From assembly GCA_903926205.1 (NCBI GenBank), contig CAIYID010000087.1, positions 1-64,000 on the forward strand: a stretch of DNA of 64,000 nt, given 5' to 3'. The stretch comes from an uncultured Bdellovibrionales bacterium. Its GTDB lineage: Bacteria; Bdellovibrionota; Bdellovibrionia; Bdellovibrionales; Bdellovibrionaceae. Below are positions 42,579-52,226 of this stretch, piece by piece. The position numbers and the translations under genes were made by a program. The notes beneath the pieces were generated by a model that saw only the letters and a list, made by a program, of their open reading frames with translations, was not told the DNA's origin and ran no database searches. The first letter of the stretch is position 1. Each line of letters starts with the position of its first letter.

Positions 42579-42824
42579 ATGGATAATGCAAGCCTAAAAG
42601 ATTTAGTAGAATTTATGGCTAAATCTCTTGTTGATGAGCCTGATCAAGTCGAAGTCAACGAAGTTGTTGGTGAACAAACTACTGTTGTTGAATTGAAAGT
42701 TGCAAAGACAGATCTTGGTAAAGTGATTGGTAAGCAAGGTCGTACTGCACGTTCAATGCGAACAATTTTGAATGCCGCTTCAACGAAATTAAACAAACGC
42801 AGTGTTTTAGAAATAGTTGAATAA
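42579..42824 (+). CDS. khpA: KH-domain RNA-binding protein KhpA
   Basis: KhpA is a small KH-domain RNA-binding protein (formerly YlqC) that often partners KhpB/Jag. The 81-residue product has the KH core [18 protein letters not shown] with an intact GxxG loop (GKQG). It lies between rpsP and rimM, its usual neighbourhood. The message just upstream of the start can fold in two alternative ways, suggesting translational control, perhaps autogenous. A strong terminator follows 62 bases after the stop. Confidence 0.9.
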   Translation: MDNASLKDLVEFMAKSLVDEPDQVEVNEVVGEQTTVVELKVAKTDLGKVIGKQGRTARSMRTILNAASTKLNKRSVLEIVE

Positions 42825-42859
42825 ACTCTATAAGACTTCTCAAAAGGACTTGTAGAGTT
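42824..42859 (+). terminator. Long stem-loop immediately after khpA
   Basis: AACTCTATAAG (42824-42834) pairs with CTTGTAGAGTT (42849-42859), 11 bp with one U-G, overlapping the khpA stop codon. No U-tract follows. It may protect the 3' end or act with the terminator at 42887. Confidence 0.5.
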
Positions 42860-42886
42860 CAGTTAGTAATTAAAACAGAAGATATT

Positions 42887-42917
42887 AAAAGGGTTGCCGA
42901 TGGCAGCCCTTTTGTTT
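42887..42917 (+). terminator. Rho-independent terminator after khpA
   Basis: AAAAGGGTTGCC-gat-GGCAGCCCTTTT (one G-U pair) has a GC-rich 12-bp stem with a 3-base loop, and its U-rich arm continues into TTTGTTT. This is the best intrinsic terminator in the window. It separates the rpsP-khpA message from rimM-trmD-rplS, which therefore needs its own promoter. Confidence 0.85.
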
Positions 42918-42950
42918 AACAGGTCATCAGTATTTAAGCTATTTTCAATT

Positions 42951-42983
42951 GGTGAAAAAATTGAGGTTGAATTTTTTTTCACC
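42951..42983 (+). other. AT-rich hairpin in the rimM leader
   Basis: GGTGAAAAAATT (42951-42962) pairs with AATTTTTTTTCACC (42970-42983), leaving a two-base bulge and a seven-base loop. It lies 28 bases before the rimM start. It could be part of a leader controlling the rimM-trmD-rplS operon. I see no convincing sigma-70 promoter between it and the preceding terminator. Confidence 0.4.
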
Positions 42984-43010
42984 GACTCGCTAATTAAATA
43001 AAGGAAAAAC

Positions 43011-43562
43011 GTGAATCAAGATCTGAAGAAAGATTTGCAACTCATTGGAAAAATTAAGGATGCTCATGGCCTTAAGGGTGAGGTTCTTATTATTATTTTT
43101 TCAAAAGATTACTCCCCTTGGTTAAAACTCGAGCAGATTTATATCTCACCCGACGAGAATATCCCGGCGCGAAATATGAAAGTCTTGGGTATTCGCCACG
43201 CAGCAGTGGGGCTGATCGTAAGATTAGATCAGCTCACTGATCGCACACCTGCTGAAAAATTAAAAGGTGAGTTGGTTTTTGTTTCTAAAGAATTACTCAA
43301 GGCGAAAGAGGGGGAACGAATTTTTTTGCGTGAAATTCTGAACTTTAAAGTTTTTGATAAGAAAAATTTAATTGGGGAGATCTCCGGTTTTTCTAGTAAT
43401 GGCCCTCAGGACTTGCTCTTAGTGACCAGAACCGAAAAGGAAAATCCAATTCAAATTCCTTTTGTTGAAGCCTTTATCGTTAATCTCGATTTTAAAGCTA
43501 AGATTTTAAAAATGGATTTGCCAGAGGGCTTGCTTGAAGTTAATGAGGGGCGAGAGGATTGA
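43011..43562 (+). CDS. rimM: Ribosome maturation factor RimM
   Basis: RimM binds S19 and helps assemble the 30S head domain. The 183 residues show the N-terminal barrel (LIGKIKDAHGLKGEVLI) and the C-terminal PRC-like barrel (GEISGFSSNGPQDLLLV, ending QIPFVEAFIVNLDFKAKILKM). The start is a GTG with AGGAAAA upstream. It is followed three bases later by trmD, the conserved order. Confidence 0.96.
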   Translation: MNQDLKKDLQLIGKIKDAHGLKGEVLIIIFSKDYSPWLKLEQIYISPDENIPARNMKVLGIRHAAVGLIVRLDQLTDRTPAEKLKGELVFVSKELLKAKEGERIFLREILNFKVFDKKNLIGEISGFSSNGPQDLLLVTRTEKENPIQIPFVEAFIVNLDFKAKILKMDLPEGLLEVNEGRED

Positions 43563-43565
43563 CTC

Positions 43566-44354
43566 ATGCGTTTTTCAGTGATCACTCTTTTTCCAGAATT
43601 GATTGAATATATTTTTTCTAAAGGTGTGGTCGGCCAGGCTCATCAAGCTCAGTTGATTCAGGTCGAATGTGTGAATCCTCGAACCTTTACTGAGGATGTG
43701 CATAAAACAGTCGATGATCGCCCTTTTGGCGGCGGCGATGGTATGATTATGTTGGTCGAACCCTTGGTTCAAAGTTTGAATTCTCTTATTAGTCCTCAGG
43801 CTAAAGTGATTTATATGTCACCGCAGGGGGTGCCCCTGACCGATCAAAAAGTGACCGAGTTGTCTTCGGAAAAACAGTTGATTCTTATTTGCGGACGGTA
43901 TGGGGGAATTGATCAAAGATTTATTAATGAATTTGTCGATGAAGAGATTTCGATTGGTGACTATGTGCTGTCGGGGGGCGAGCTCGCGGCAGCAGTATTA
44001 ATTGAAGCGGTTTCTCGGAAATTGCCAGGGGTTTTAGGTAACCAACAATCTTCCGAAATGGATAGCTTTTCAAATCAGCGTTTGGAGGAGCCTTGTTTCA
44101 CTCGTCCTCGTGAATGTTTAGGGCAAAGTGTTCCTGAAGTGCTGCTTTCTGGGAATCATAAAAAAATTCAAGATTGGCGCTCGAAATTGCGTGATTTGGT
44201 GACCTTAAAAAAACGCCCAGATTTACTGAAAATGAATTCGCTACAGATATCTTCCTTGAAGCGTTTTTGGTCAGCAATGCCGGATTCTGAAAAAAAAGCG
44301 CTCGGACTTGATCATTTCCCAACGTCGAGTTTGGCAGACCAAACCGACCCATAA
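43566..44354 (+). CDS. trmD: tRNA (guanine-37-N1)-methyltransferase
   Basis: TrmD methylates G37 next to the anticodon and prevents +1 frameshifting. The 262 residues carry the family motifs RPFGGGDGMIMLVEP, MSPQG, ICGRYGGIDQRF and the SPOUT knot DYVLSGGELAAAVLIEAVSR, with conserved catalytic Asp and Arg. It is translationally coupled to rimM and followed by another SPOUT-type gene. Confidence 0.97.
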   Translation: MRFSVITLFPELIEYIFSKGVVGQAHQAQLIQVECVNPRTFTEDVHKTVDDRPFGGGDGMIMLVEPLVQSLNSLISPQAKVIYMSPQGVPLTDQKVTELSSEKQLILICGRYGGIDQRFINEFVDEEISIGDYVLSGGELAAAVLIEAVSRKLPGVLGNQQSSEMDSFSNQRLEEPCFTRPRECLGQSVPEVLLSGNHKKIQDWRSKLRDLVTLKKRPDLLKMNSLQISSLKRFWSAMPDSEKKALGLDHFPTSSLADQTDP

Positions 44355-44400
44355 ACAGAAGCTTGGCAGGTAAAGCTGACTAATATACAGAGAGGTTTTC

Positions 44401-44985
44401 GTGAGTGAAATTTTTGCGCCAAAAGTGGCTGTAGCGCTGGTTCATTATCCGATTTTTGATCGAGAAAAGAAGGTGGTTGCCACCAATATCACGAACTTTG
44501 ATATTCATGATATAGCTCGTGCCAGCACGGTTTATGGAGTCGAAAAGTATTACTTGGTTCATCCGATTCAAGAACAGCAAATGTTTGTTGATCGAGTGCT
44601 GGATCACTGGAGAACTGGGCAAGGCTCCAAGTTTAATCCCTATCGAAAAACGGCGCTAAACCAGGTAAAACCAGTTAAGACTCTTGAAGAAGCGATGCTG
44701 GATTGGGGACGTCCTCGGGAAAAGACCTTGTTTATAGGAACTCATGCTCGTCCCTTGGAGGGGGCTCGGACTTATTCCACCAAAGAGATCCGGGAATGTA
44801 TTACTGACCCTGAAATGGGCCTTTTTTTGATATTTGGGACAGGGTTTGGCATGACTGATGAGTTTATGCGATCCATGGACGGGGTTTTGGAGTCCATTCG
44901 GGGGGCTCCGCCTAAGGATTATAGACATTTATCAGTTCGTTCGGCAGTAAGTATCTATCTTGACCGAATACTAGGACCATGGTAA
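44401..44985 (+). CDS. SPOUT-fold RNA methyltransferase, companion of TrmD
   Basis: The 194-residue protein belongs to the SPOUT group often encoded beside trmD (pfam RNA_Me_trans type). It begins AVALVHYPIFDREKKVVATN and contains DIARASTVYGVEKYYLVHP. It ends with the knot-like region MGLFLIFGTGFGMTDEFM and HLSVRSAVSIYLDRILG. Target RNA and position are unknown. It lies between trmD and rplS, where enterobacteria have nothing, suggesting an early insertion or fission. The start GTG follows GAGAGG. Confidence 0.8.
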   Translation: MSEIFAPKVAVALVHYPIFDREKKVVATNITNFDIHDIARASTVYGVEKYYLVHPIQEQQMFVDRVLDHWRTGQGSKFNPYRKTALNQVKPVKTLEEAMLDWGRPREKTLFIGTHARPLEGARTYSTKEIRECITDPEMGLFLIFGTGFGMTDEFMRSMDGVLESIRGAPPKDYRHLSVRSAVSIYLDRILGPW

Positions 44986-45068
44986 CTCTTCCGGTTCGAA
45001 AAGGACGTTAATCGAATTAATATCCGTATTTTTGGTAATATTTTGGAAATATTGGTAAGGGAATTAAA

Positions 45069-45494
45069 ATGGCAAAAAAAACAAAGCAAACATCAACCCA
45101 AGCATCAACAAAACACTCAGTTACTAATCTAGTTAGAAGAGTGACTTTGAAAGCGAAAAATCCAAAAATTGGTAAATTCGGTCCCGGTGATACTGTGAAT
45201 GTATTTGTTAAAGTTAAAGAGGGCGAAAAAGAACGAACTCAAGTTTACAAAGGAATCGTGACTAAAATTCAAGGTTCTGGAAATGGTCAATCATTCACCG
45301 TTCGAAAAATTTCTGCAGGCGTTGGTGTAGAAAGAACTTTCCCATTCGTGAGCCCAGCTGTTGAATCAGTGGAAGTTTTGACAAAAGGTAAAGTCCGTCG
45401 TTCTAAATTGTATTACCTCCGATCTTTGGAAGGTAAAGCTGCAAAAATTGAATCCGAATTAGTGAGCGCTCGAAAAGCGACTCCTGCAGAGTAG
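45069..45494 (+). CDS. rplS: 50S ribosomal protein L19
   Basis: L19 sits at the 30S-50S interface. The 141-residue product has the family core [40 protein letters not shown] and [21 protein letters not shown] Lys/Thr/Ser-rich N-terminal tail of about 18 residues and a C-terminal extension make it longer than the E. coli protein (115). Its stop overlaps the rnhB GTG by one base (TAGTG). Confidence 0.97.
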   Translation: MAKKTKQTSTQASTKHSVTNLVRRVTLKAKNPKIGKFGPGDTVNVFVKVKEGEKERTQVYKGIVTKIQGSGNGQSFTVRKISAGVGVERTFPFVSPAVESVEVLTKGKVRRSKLYYLRSLEGKAAKIESELVSARKATPAE

Positions 45495-46120
45495 TGATCG
45501 AAGTTATCGAGAAAGTGGATCACCGCCAATTCATGCCAGCTCCCGTTGTTGGAGTGGATGAGGTTGGGCGGGGATGTCTAGCTGGCCCCGTTTATGCCGG
45601 GGCCGTTTCTTTAAAATCAACCGAAATTCTAAAGGACCTGACTGATAGTAAACTTCTATCCGAAAAACGAAGAGAAGAACTCTCTCCGCTCATACAAGCT
45701 CATCATTGGTTTGGGCTTGGCTTTGCAACCATCGAAGAAATAGATGAGCTCAATATTTTGCAAGCAAGCCTGCTCGCCATGCATCGAGCGATTCTCGACT
45801 TAGAGAAAAAAATGGGAGAGCCTGCTGGTCATTTCTTGGTGGATGGGAATCAAAAAATTCCCTATCTAAAAACGCCTCAGACAACTTTGATCAAAGGAGA
45901 TCTTCGTTGTTTACCTATCTCAGCGGCCTCGATTGTCGCCAAGGTAGCAAGAGATCAGCTAATGAAACAATTGGCGCAGGAGTTTCCGGTCTATGGATTT
46001 GAAAAACACAAAGGCTATGGAAGTGAGTTCCACCGAAAAGCAATTGCCTCGCACGGAGCCACTCCACACCATCGTAAAAGTTTCCGCGGGGTTAAAGAGT
46101 TCTTATCAATCCGGCCTTGA
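45494..46120 (+). CDS. rnhB: Ribonuclease HII
   Basis: RNase HII removes ribonucleotides from DNA duplexes. The 208-residue protein shows [19 protein letters not shown] (catalytic Asp-Glu), [14 protein letters not shown], the Asp in [10 protein letters not shown], and [12 protein letters not shown]. Start is a GTG coupled to rplS by a one-base overlap. The following yraN gene overlaps its last part in another frame. Confidence 0.96.
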   Translation: MIEVIEKVDHRQFMPAPVVGVDEVGRGCLAGPVYAGAVSLKSTEILKDLTDSKLLSEKRREELSPLIQAHHWFGLGFATIEEIDELNILQASLLAMHRAILDLEKKMGEPAGHFLVDGNQKIPYLKTPQTTLIKGDLRCLPISAASIVAKVARDQLMKQLAQEFPVYGFEKHKGYGSEFHRKAIASHGATPHHRKSFRGVKEFLSIRP

Positions 46121-46430
46121 AGCTGAGACTTTCGTAGCTCTGTATTATCAAAAAAAGGGATTTCGATTATTAAGACAGCGCTGGCAGACACCTTTTGCTG
46201 AAGTTGATCTGATCTTTGAAAGAAGTCATCAACCGAATAAGCTTTTGCTGGTGGAAGTGAAAAAGCGAAAATCAGAGGCCTTTCGTCATGTGGCACTTTC
46301 TGCGAGCCAAAGATTAAGGCTCATTCGCGTTGTGATTTGGCTTTCTGAGTTGGGATATCAAGTCGAGAGTCACTTGGTTTTTGTTGGAAAAAGTAATGAA
46401 ATCGAAATTCACACTGAGATCTTTGGTTGA
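45993..46430 (+). CDS. yraN: UPF0102/YraN-family nuclease-like protein
   Basis: The product has the UPF0102 core: [30 protein letters not shown] and [14 protein letters not shown], equivalent to the E-x..-D-x..-E-x-K signature of Holliday-junction-resolvase-like nucleases. The longest open frame gives 145 residues but overlaps rnhB by 128 bases, unusual for this pair. Internal starts at 46017 (ATG) or 46044 (TTG) would give a more typical 115-130 residue protein, so the start is uncertain. It is the last gene of the rimM-rnhB operon. Confidence 0.85.
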   Translation: MDLKNTKAMEVSSTEKQLPRTEPLHTIVKVSAGLKSSYQSGLEAETFVALYYQKKGFRLLRQRWQTPFAEVDLIFERSHQPNKLLLVEVKKRKSEAFRHVALSASQRLRLIRVVIWLSELGYQVESHLVFVGKSNEIEIHTEIFG

Positions 46431-46461
46431 CGAGCCTCGCCTAGTTCGTAATCATTAAACA

Positions 46462-46815
46462 ATGAAAACCTTCAAAATTATATTTAGTGCGATTCTTTTC
46501 ATGGCTAGTTTTCATGTGCGAGCTGATAATAACGATAAATTAAAAGTTTTTCTTACCTCCTGCGCCTACGGCACAGCGGCGGGCGCACTCATCGGTGTTG
46601 CGAGCTTAGCTTTTGCCTCGGATCCTACTCAAAGTATCAATAACGTGGCTCGAGGAGCTTCCTTAGGGCTCTATGCAGGTATCGGTTTGGGTTTTTATCT
46701 TGCTAATGAGAATTCAATAAAAAAACAAGATATCGGAGGAGCTGTTTTGACTCCTCAATGGTATCAAGGAAAAATTGAAGGTGGCCAGGTTCATTTTTTT
46801 GCTCTTCAATTTTAG
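46462..46815 (+). CDS. Small exported protein with glycine-rich membrane segments
   Basis: The 117-residue product has a signal peptide (MKTFKIIFSAILFMASFHV, cleavage after RAD). Two Gly/Ala-rich hydrophobic stretches follow (YGTAAGALIGVASLAFA and ARGASLGLYAGIGLGFYLA), similar to glycine-zipper proteins of the Gram-negative envelope. A polar tail ends HFFALQF, and the terminal Phe suggests outer-membrane contact. It converges with lptD, 22 bases apart. No family name is justified. Confidence 0.6.
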   Translation: MKTFKIIFSAILFMASFHVRADNNDKLKVFLTSCAYGTAAGALIGVASLAFASDPTQSINNVARGASLGLYAGIGLGFYLANENSIKKQDIGGAVLTPQWYQGKIEGGQVHFFALQF

Positions 46816-46837
46816 TATTGTTGAGATTCAGTGAAGA

Positions 46838-49258
46838 TCAAAAACTGAAAGTATCTAAGAGTGTCTCAGGTAATCCAGCTTTTTTCTTACCATCAAATGA
46901 AAAATCGAAGGCAAAGTTATAAGTGTCAGAGCCCCCAGTCGGTCGATAATAAATGAATTTGATAAACCAGCAATCCCCAGGCAAACGGAACTGCGCACCG
47001 GCTCCATAAGAGTTGATATATTGGTTGGGAGTCGTGATCGGCGGGTTGATATCGAAAATAATTTTACCTAGTAGATCTATATATTTTAAAGATTTTTTTA
47101 CAGCGACAGAATATTGCTCAGTTCTTGTGGAGGCATTGACCGGCTGGCCAGGGACGATATTGTACGAAAGGTCATATCCTAATTGAAAAAAATCACCACG
47201 ATCATCAATGAATCTAATTTTACTGGAACTATTTGAGACTTCTTCATAGGGAAAATTATCAATACGTTGACTGATGATAAGATTTTTTAAGTTCAGAGTG
47301 AGCTCGCTTAAAATATCAGAATAGGGTTGATAGGGAGGATGGCCAGTCGCTTGGTAAAAATCATAAGACTGCGCGATTTTCCAACTAAAAAATTGAAGGT
47401 ATACAGGGTGACCATTTTCAAAAGTTTTACGAATCAAGCGATTCGTGATACCAAAAGTAACGATATCCATATCATAAGTTCGATCAAAGTAATCAAATTG
47501 AATTCCGTAAGGAGAGTTCAAATTAGAATCTGAAATATTGTCTTGAATTGAAAAGGGTGCTGTTTTCGCGGAGGCACCAAAAAAGGAATGATCAGGTTGC
47601 GAAAGCCAGGGAATAGCACTCGCCGTAATTTCAGGCTGAATTTCGTGTTTGATTCTTTCATCACTATCTTTAGAGGAAAAAATTCGACTGAACTGCGCCC
47701 GACTAGTGAGCTCTGTTCTGATGTATTTTCGAGTCGCACTGGGTTCTGTGCTTGTCATAAAAGTATAGTCGGTTTCTCGATAGGAAATTTTTGGAACAAA
47801 GTCGATCTGCCCTAATTGAAAAGGCCTTTCTAATTTTATTTGCCCATCCATGCGCTGACCTGTGCGGATCAAATCTTTTCCGGGAACGAAGAGGGCGTCA
47901 TGGTATTCATGACAGAGAGGCGAGGTTTCCCATTGAATATTTCCGCAAGGGCCTGTGGTTCCAGTGGCGTCGACGGCACTGAGGTAACGATTTGCTCCAG
48001 GAGTATAGCCTTGATTCAATGAATCGAATCCATAATTTGAGGTGCGAGAAAAGTTGACTAAATCCAAATCCCAAGAAAAAAGGGCATCGGAGTCTCCTAT
48101 TTTTGTTAAGCCTTGATTGGCTCGTAGCTCTGGAAGTCTTTGTACGGAATCGCTATTGGTGCCTGAGGGATTAGACTGTAAAAGATTGATATAATAAGAG
48201 GAATCGACCATCCAAAAAAAATTATCCGTCGCCTGACTGATGGACATTCGGTTTTCCATGGCAGAATCTCCATTGTTCATGGTTTCTAGTGGAAAATCTT
48301 TTGGATACTGCAAGTCTGCGGAATTGTTAAATTGGGCTCGATGGACAAACCCATTCGGAAGATCTTGGTAGTGATTGTATTTCAAAAACCAACGGTTGAC
48401 GAGAGTGGTATCATCTCCGTTTTTGAGGAAGGTTTGAAATCGTTTATCTGAAGCAAAAGCTCGATCCTGGAGAATGCCTAAATTGAGAGAACCTTCGCTC
48501 TTTTCAGAAAGGGCGTAACGATAATCCATCAAACCTTTTAAACCTCGATTTTCGTAGTTTTTTAAAGTGAGGGTCGCATCTTCACTCCGATTGATGACCC
48601 AAAAATAACTTTCACCGAAGGTGAGTCCCCCGGTATCGGAATGCTCAAAATCAGGAGTTAATAAGCCACTTTGTCGATCAGATTTAAGAGGAACGAGCAA
48701 ATAAGGCATTGGAAAAATTGGAAAGGTTCCAATTCTTAAAACGGCATTTTTTATATAGGCATAGCCACCGAGCTGGGCGCGAATTTTAGTTCCAGTGAAG
48801 CTCCAAGTTTCAGGGCAATTATTGCAAGTGGTGTATTTAGCATCGTCAGCAATAAATTCGTTGTCAGACAATTTAAAAAGAGTTTTCCCTTCAAAAGACA
48901 CGGAAGCGGCTTGCACATAACCGTGATAGATAATTCCGGTGTTGGTTTCTAAATCCATCACGACTCGGTCACCGCCAATGGTGGCTTTGGGATTGATAAT
49001 AGTGACGGAGCCAGAGGCATCCACAGATTTTGAACGAAAGTTAACTAAAGCGCGCTCGGCAGACAGGTGTTGTTCGCCATAAATAATTTGCACATGACCC
49101 ACAAGATCCACAGTGTCGCGCTCTGTGTCTCGAGTGCTAGAATCGGCATCAATGACTACACCTTGAATCTTTGCTTGACTCGGTTCTCGAAGCGAAGATG
49201 TTTGCGCTTTTGCCGTAAAGCCAATGATGACGATTGAAATAAAAAAGAATATTTTCAT
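46838..49258 (-). CDS. lptD: LPS-assembly outer-membrane protein LptD
   Basis: LptD is the barrel that places LPS on the cell surface together with LptE. The 806-residue protein begins at the ATG at 49258 with a signal peptide (MKIFFFISIVIIGFTAKA). The N-terminal jelly-roll (OstA) follows: QGVVIDADSSTRDTERDTVD and HVQIIYGEQHLSAERALVN. The barrel starts near residue 180 with SDRQSGLLTPDFEHSDTGG and SYFWVINRSEDATLTLKNYE, and ends in GLPETLLDTFSF. The start overlaps the stop of the upstream cyclase gene by one base (TAATG), so the two are translationally coupled. Confidence 0.95.
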   Translation of the reverse strand: MKIFFFISIVIIGFTAKAQTSSLREPSQAKIQGVVIDADSSTRDTERDTVDLVGHVQIIYGEQHLSAERALVNFRSKSVDASGSVTIINPKATIGGDRVVMDLETNTGIIYHGYVQAASVSFEGKTLFKLSDNEFIADDAKYTTCNNCPETWSFTGTKIRAQLGGYAYIKNAVLRIGTFPIFPMPYLLVPLKSDRQSGLLTPDFEHSDTGGLTFGESYFWVINRSEDATLTLKNYENRGLKGLMDYRYALSEKSEGSLNLGILQDRAFASDKRFQTFLKNGDDTTLVNRWFLKYNHYQDLPNGFVHRAQFNNSADLQYPKDFPLETMNNGDSAMENRMSISQATDNFFWMVDSSYYINLLQSNPSGTNSDSVQRLPELRANQGLTKIGDSDALFSWDLDLVNFSRTSNYGFDSLNQGYTPGANRYLSAVDATGTTGPCGNIQWETSPLCHEYHDALFVPGKDLIRTGQRMDGQIKLERPFQLGQIDFVPKISYRETDYTFMTSTEPSATRKYIRTELTSRAQFSRIFSSKDSDERIKHEIQPEITASAIPWLSQPDHSFFGASAKTAPFSIQDNISDSNLNSPYGIQFDYFDRTYDMDIVTFGITNRLIRKTFENGHPVYLQFFSWKIAQSYDFYQATGHPPYQPYSDILSELTLNLKNLIISQRIDNFPYEEVSNSSSKIRFIDDRGDFFQLGYDLSYNIVPGQPVNASTRTEQYSVAVKKSLKYIDLLGKIIFDINPPITTPNQYINSYGAGAQFRLPGDCWFIKFIYYRPTGGSDTYNFAFDFSFDGKKKAGLPETLLDTFSF

Positions 49259-52095
49259 TACTTCGTTTTCATTTTGTAAACTCCATCCCAATTTTCAGAA
49301 GGAGGATTCGTCAGGTAATTTTCACAGCGTTCCACATAAACGCGTGAACATTGATCGTCTGGATTAATAGTGAGAACTTTTTTTAATTCTTCGAGAGCTT
49401 GTTCGAATTTCTGTTGATGAAAAAGGATGAAAGCACGATTAAAATGAGGTAACAATTCTTTCCAACTGCCAGTGGGAGCTCCTTCGCAAATCAACTGAAA
49501 AATTTTAACTGGCTGAGCTTTGCCTTTGACAAGCACCCAGTCGATTTCTCGTGTGGTAAAACTATTTTGGATATCTTTTTGGGTGAATTCAGAAATTAAA
49601 ATTTGAGTCCCATATTGCTTATTTGCAGATTCTAAACGGCTTCCTAAATTCACGGCATCACCCATGACGGTATAGCTTCGGACGATGTCCGAGCCCATGT
49701 TTCCGACGCTCATTTCTCCAGAATTAATACCTATGCCGATATCAATTCGTGGAAGCCCTCGTTTTGAAAATTCATGTTGAATTTCAGATAACCGAGAAAT
49801 ACTTTGCAAAGCACAGCGACAGGCACAAGCGGCATGGTCTTCATAAAATACGGGGGCACCAAAAAAAGCCATGACGGCATCGCCCATGTATTTATCCAAG
49901 GTGCCTTTGTTGGCAAAAACAATTTGAGTCATTGGTGTTAAATATTCATTGAGAATCTCAGAGAGTACTTGGGGATCGAGTTTTTCTGAAAAACTGGTGA
50001 AGTTTCTCACATCAGAAAAGAAAACGGACATTCTAATTTTTTTGCCACCTAATTGAACATTATCAGGGTGTTTAAGGATTTCATCCACGATAGAGGGGGA
50101 GACGTATTGTGAAAAGGTCTCACGCAAATAATGTTTTTTTCGTTCTTCTGAAAAGTACTTGTAGACAGTAAGAATTATAAAAAGATTTAAGGTCATGAAA
50201 AAAGGAATGACGACCGAGACCACTAATCCGTGTTTAAACATCCAAAAATCCAGAACAAGAAGACCAATAAGAACTGCTGAAGTGAGCCCAAATCCCATGA
50301 GGGCACCAGATCTAGCGACAATCAAAGTCATCATTAAGCCTAAGAATGCCATCGCCCAAGGCATCCAGATTGGTTCCGAATTACTGACTTTGAGAAAATG
50401 ACGATTCATCAAGTTAGATAAGATATTGGTTTGAATTTCAAGCCCAGGAAAGTTTTTTTCAAAAGGTGTGACGCGAAGATCGTAGACACCGATAGCAGTG
50501 GAGCCAAAGACTAAAACTTTATCTTTTAAAAAGGTGGCTTTATCTACCTCTATGTCAGCTGGCAGCCATTTTTTTTGTTCGGCATCAAATTTCAATTGTG
50601 AAATAAGCATTTTTGGACTGTTGGTAAAAAGCTCCTTGGCAGGCACATAAGGAAAGGAATTGGTTCCTCCAATATAATTGATACGAAGGCGAGCTTGTTT
50701 GTCGACGGGGATGGCTCCAATAAAAAGTTCAGGGTCTTTTGACTGATCAAAAACATCAAAATGACTGATGATTTTTTGCTTGGCATTTCTGGGATCATTA
50801 CCAAAGTTAATACGCAATTGATATCCGGTGGCGATCAAATAAGTTTGTAGGGCAAGACCAGGAATAAAGCTTGTGCCAATTTTATTTCCAGTACGAAAAA
50901 ACAAGGGGCTCTTCCGAATACTGCCATCCCGATCTTGCTCGACGATAAAGGAGCCTGTGTAATCTGAACTTTTTTGAATAATATCTGTATTTTGGGTCCA
51001 GAAAGAGCCATCAGGAAGAGGGTGAGATGGAACTAGAGTTTTAAATTTATTGATGGCTGAAGTTATATCCAATCCTGCTAGCGTTTTGGACTTTTTGAAA
51101 ATTTCTAAATAAGCGTCCTGTATCTCAGGAATTTTGAGGAAATCATCTGAATCTGTGAGCCAACGATTACAGTAATTTAATATCCGATTGTTGAGTCTAT
51201 TTTGGAATTGGTGAGCTCTGGCTACTTCGACATCCGAAAGGCCCACATAAGAAATTTTTTCCTTAGCCATGTCCTCTTGGATATTTGTTCTAAGCATATC
51301 AAAAATCGGTTTTAGAGCTTGATCAAATTGAAGAATGATCAGTTCATCACTGTGTTCGCTGTCATCATTAACAATAAAAGAGGAATTTAAGCGATTGATG
51401 ATTTTTGTTCCACCTGAATACTCAAAATAAAAATTTCGACAATGATCCTGGTAGGGCCTAATACTAGGAGATGAAGATTCTGAAAAAGAACCAAGGATGA
51501 TTTTATCACGATATTTTTCAATGGTCGAAGCTAAGATTTGGTCAGGTTGAAAATGTTTTTTTTCCTGAGCCAGATTTTCCATCAGAGCCCTTGGTAAAGG
51601 GAAATTATTCTTTTCAATGCGGTCAATCGTTTCGACGGCATCAGAAATTTGCGGTTCGGAAAAAACCATATCCATACCTAAGGCTTTAATCCCATAGGAA
51701 AAAGCCTTATCAATAAAAAAAGCAATTTTTTCGCGTGACCAGGGCCAACGACCCAGTTCTTCAATTGATTGATCGTCCACCGTTAAGACAACGACGGAAG
51801 AATTGACTTCTTCTTGGCCGCGGAATTTAAACTTAAGATCGGTGCTTTTTAAATCAGCAATTTCCATGAGCTCATAAAGCCAGTTGGTGTTCAGATTTTT
51901 TTCGGAGTCATTTTGATCGCGGGTTGTATAAAAAACATTAGCTGCATAAATACAAAAAAGTGTTATGACAAGCCCAAAAAACGTAGCGGATTTTAAAAGT
52001 TCAAAAATTTTTTTCAACGAACTATCATTTTTGGATTTAGTGTTTTTTGAAATATTTTTCTTAGTTTTTGTCTCTGAGTCTGCGTTCAAAGGCAT
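49258..52095 (-). CDS. CHASE2-domain adenylate/guanylate cyclase
   Basis: The 945-residue protein has a basic N-terminus, a membrane helix at about 35-55, an extracytoplasmic CHASE2 sensor to about 545 (RGQEEVNSSVVVLTVDDQSI, RWPWSREKIAFFIDKA, IRINYIGG-type segments), and three membrane helices near 580-650. A class III cyclase follows with VFFSDVRNFTSFSEKL (metal Asp), LDKYMGDAVMAFFGAP and VMGDAVNLGSRLESAN. The catalytic Asp, Lys and Asn/Arg positions look intact, so it should make cAMP. A TPR-like tail follows. It is coupled to lptD, which is unusual. A CNB-domain protein at 62776 could read the signal. Confidence 0.9.
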   Translation of the reverse strand: MPLNADSETKTKKNISKNTKSKNDSSLKKIFELLKSATFFGLVITLFCIYAANVFYTTRDQNDSEKNLNTNWLYELMEIADLKSTDLKFKFRGQEEVNSSVVVLTVDDQSIEELGRWPWSREKIAFFIDKAFSYGIKALGMDMVFSEPQISDAVETIDRIEKNNFPLPRALMENLAQEKKHFQPDQILASTIEKYRDKIILGSFSESSSPSIRPYQDHCRNFYFEYSGGTKIINRLNSSFIVNDDSEHSDELIILQFDQALKPIFDMLRTNIQEDMAKEKISYVGLSDVEVARAHQFQNRLNNRILNYCNRWLTDSDDFLKIPEIQDAYLEIFKKSKTLAGLDITSAINKFKTLVPSHPLPDGSFWTQNTDIIQKSSDYTGSFIVEQDRDGSIRKSPLFFRTGNKIGTSFIPGLALQTYLIATGYQLRINFGNDPRNAKQKIISHFDVFDQSKDPELFIGAIPVDKQARLRINYIGGTNSFPYVPAKELFTNSPKMLISQLKFDAEQKKWLPADIEVDKATFLKDKVLVFGSTAIGVYDLRVTPFEKNFPGLEIQTNILSNLMNRHFLKVSNSEPIWMPWAMAFLGLMMTLIVARSGALMGFGLTSAVLIGLLVLDFWMFKHGLVVSVVIPFFMTLNLFIILTVYKYFSEERKKHYLRETFSQYVSPSIVDEILKHPDNVQLGGKKIRMSVFFSDVRNFTSFSEKLDPQVLSEILNEYLTPMTQIVFANKGTLDKYMGDAVMAFFGAPVFYEDHAACACRCALQSISRLSEIQHEFSKRGLPRIDIGIGINSGEMSVGNMGSDIVRSYTVMGDAVNLGSRLESANKQYGTQILISEFTQKDIQNSFTTREIDWVLVKGKAQPVKIFQLICEGAPTGSWKELLPHFNRAFILFHQQKFEQALEELKKVLTINPDDQCSRVYVERCENYLTNPPSENWDGVYKMKTK

Positions 52096-52226
52096 ATGAG
52101 TAAAAATCCTCTGCTGTTAACCACTTGATGTCATGAAATTATCAAGCCCTAGGTCGAGTTTAGTCAAACTAAAGACTTGCGTCAGAAGCTATTCTTTTCA
52201 TTTAAAAAACTGGTCGTCGGTTCATC

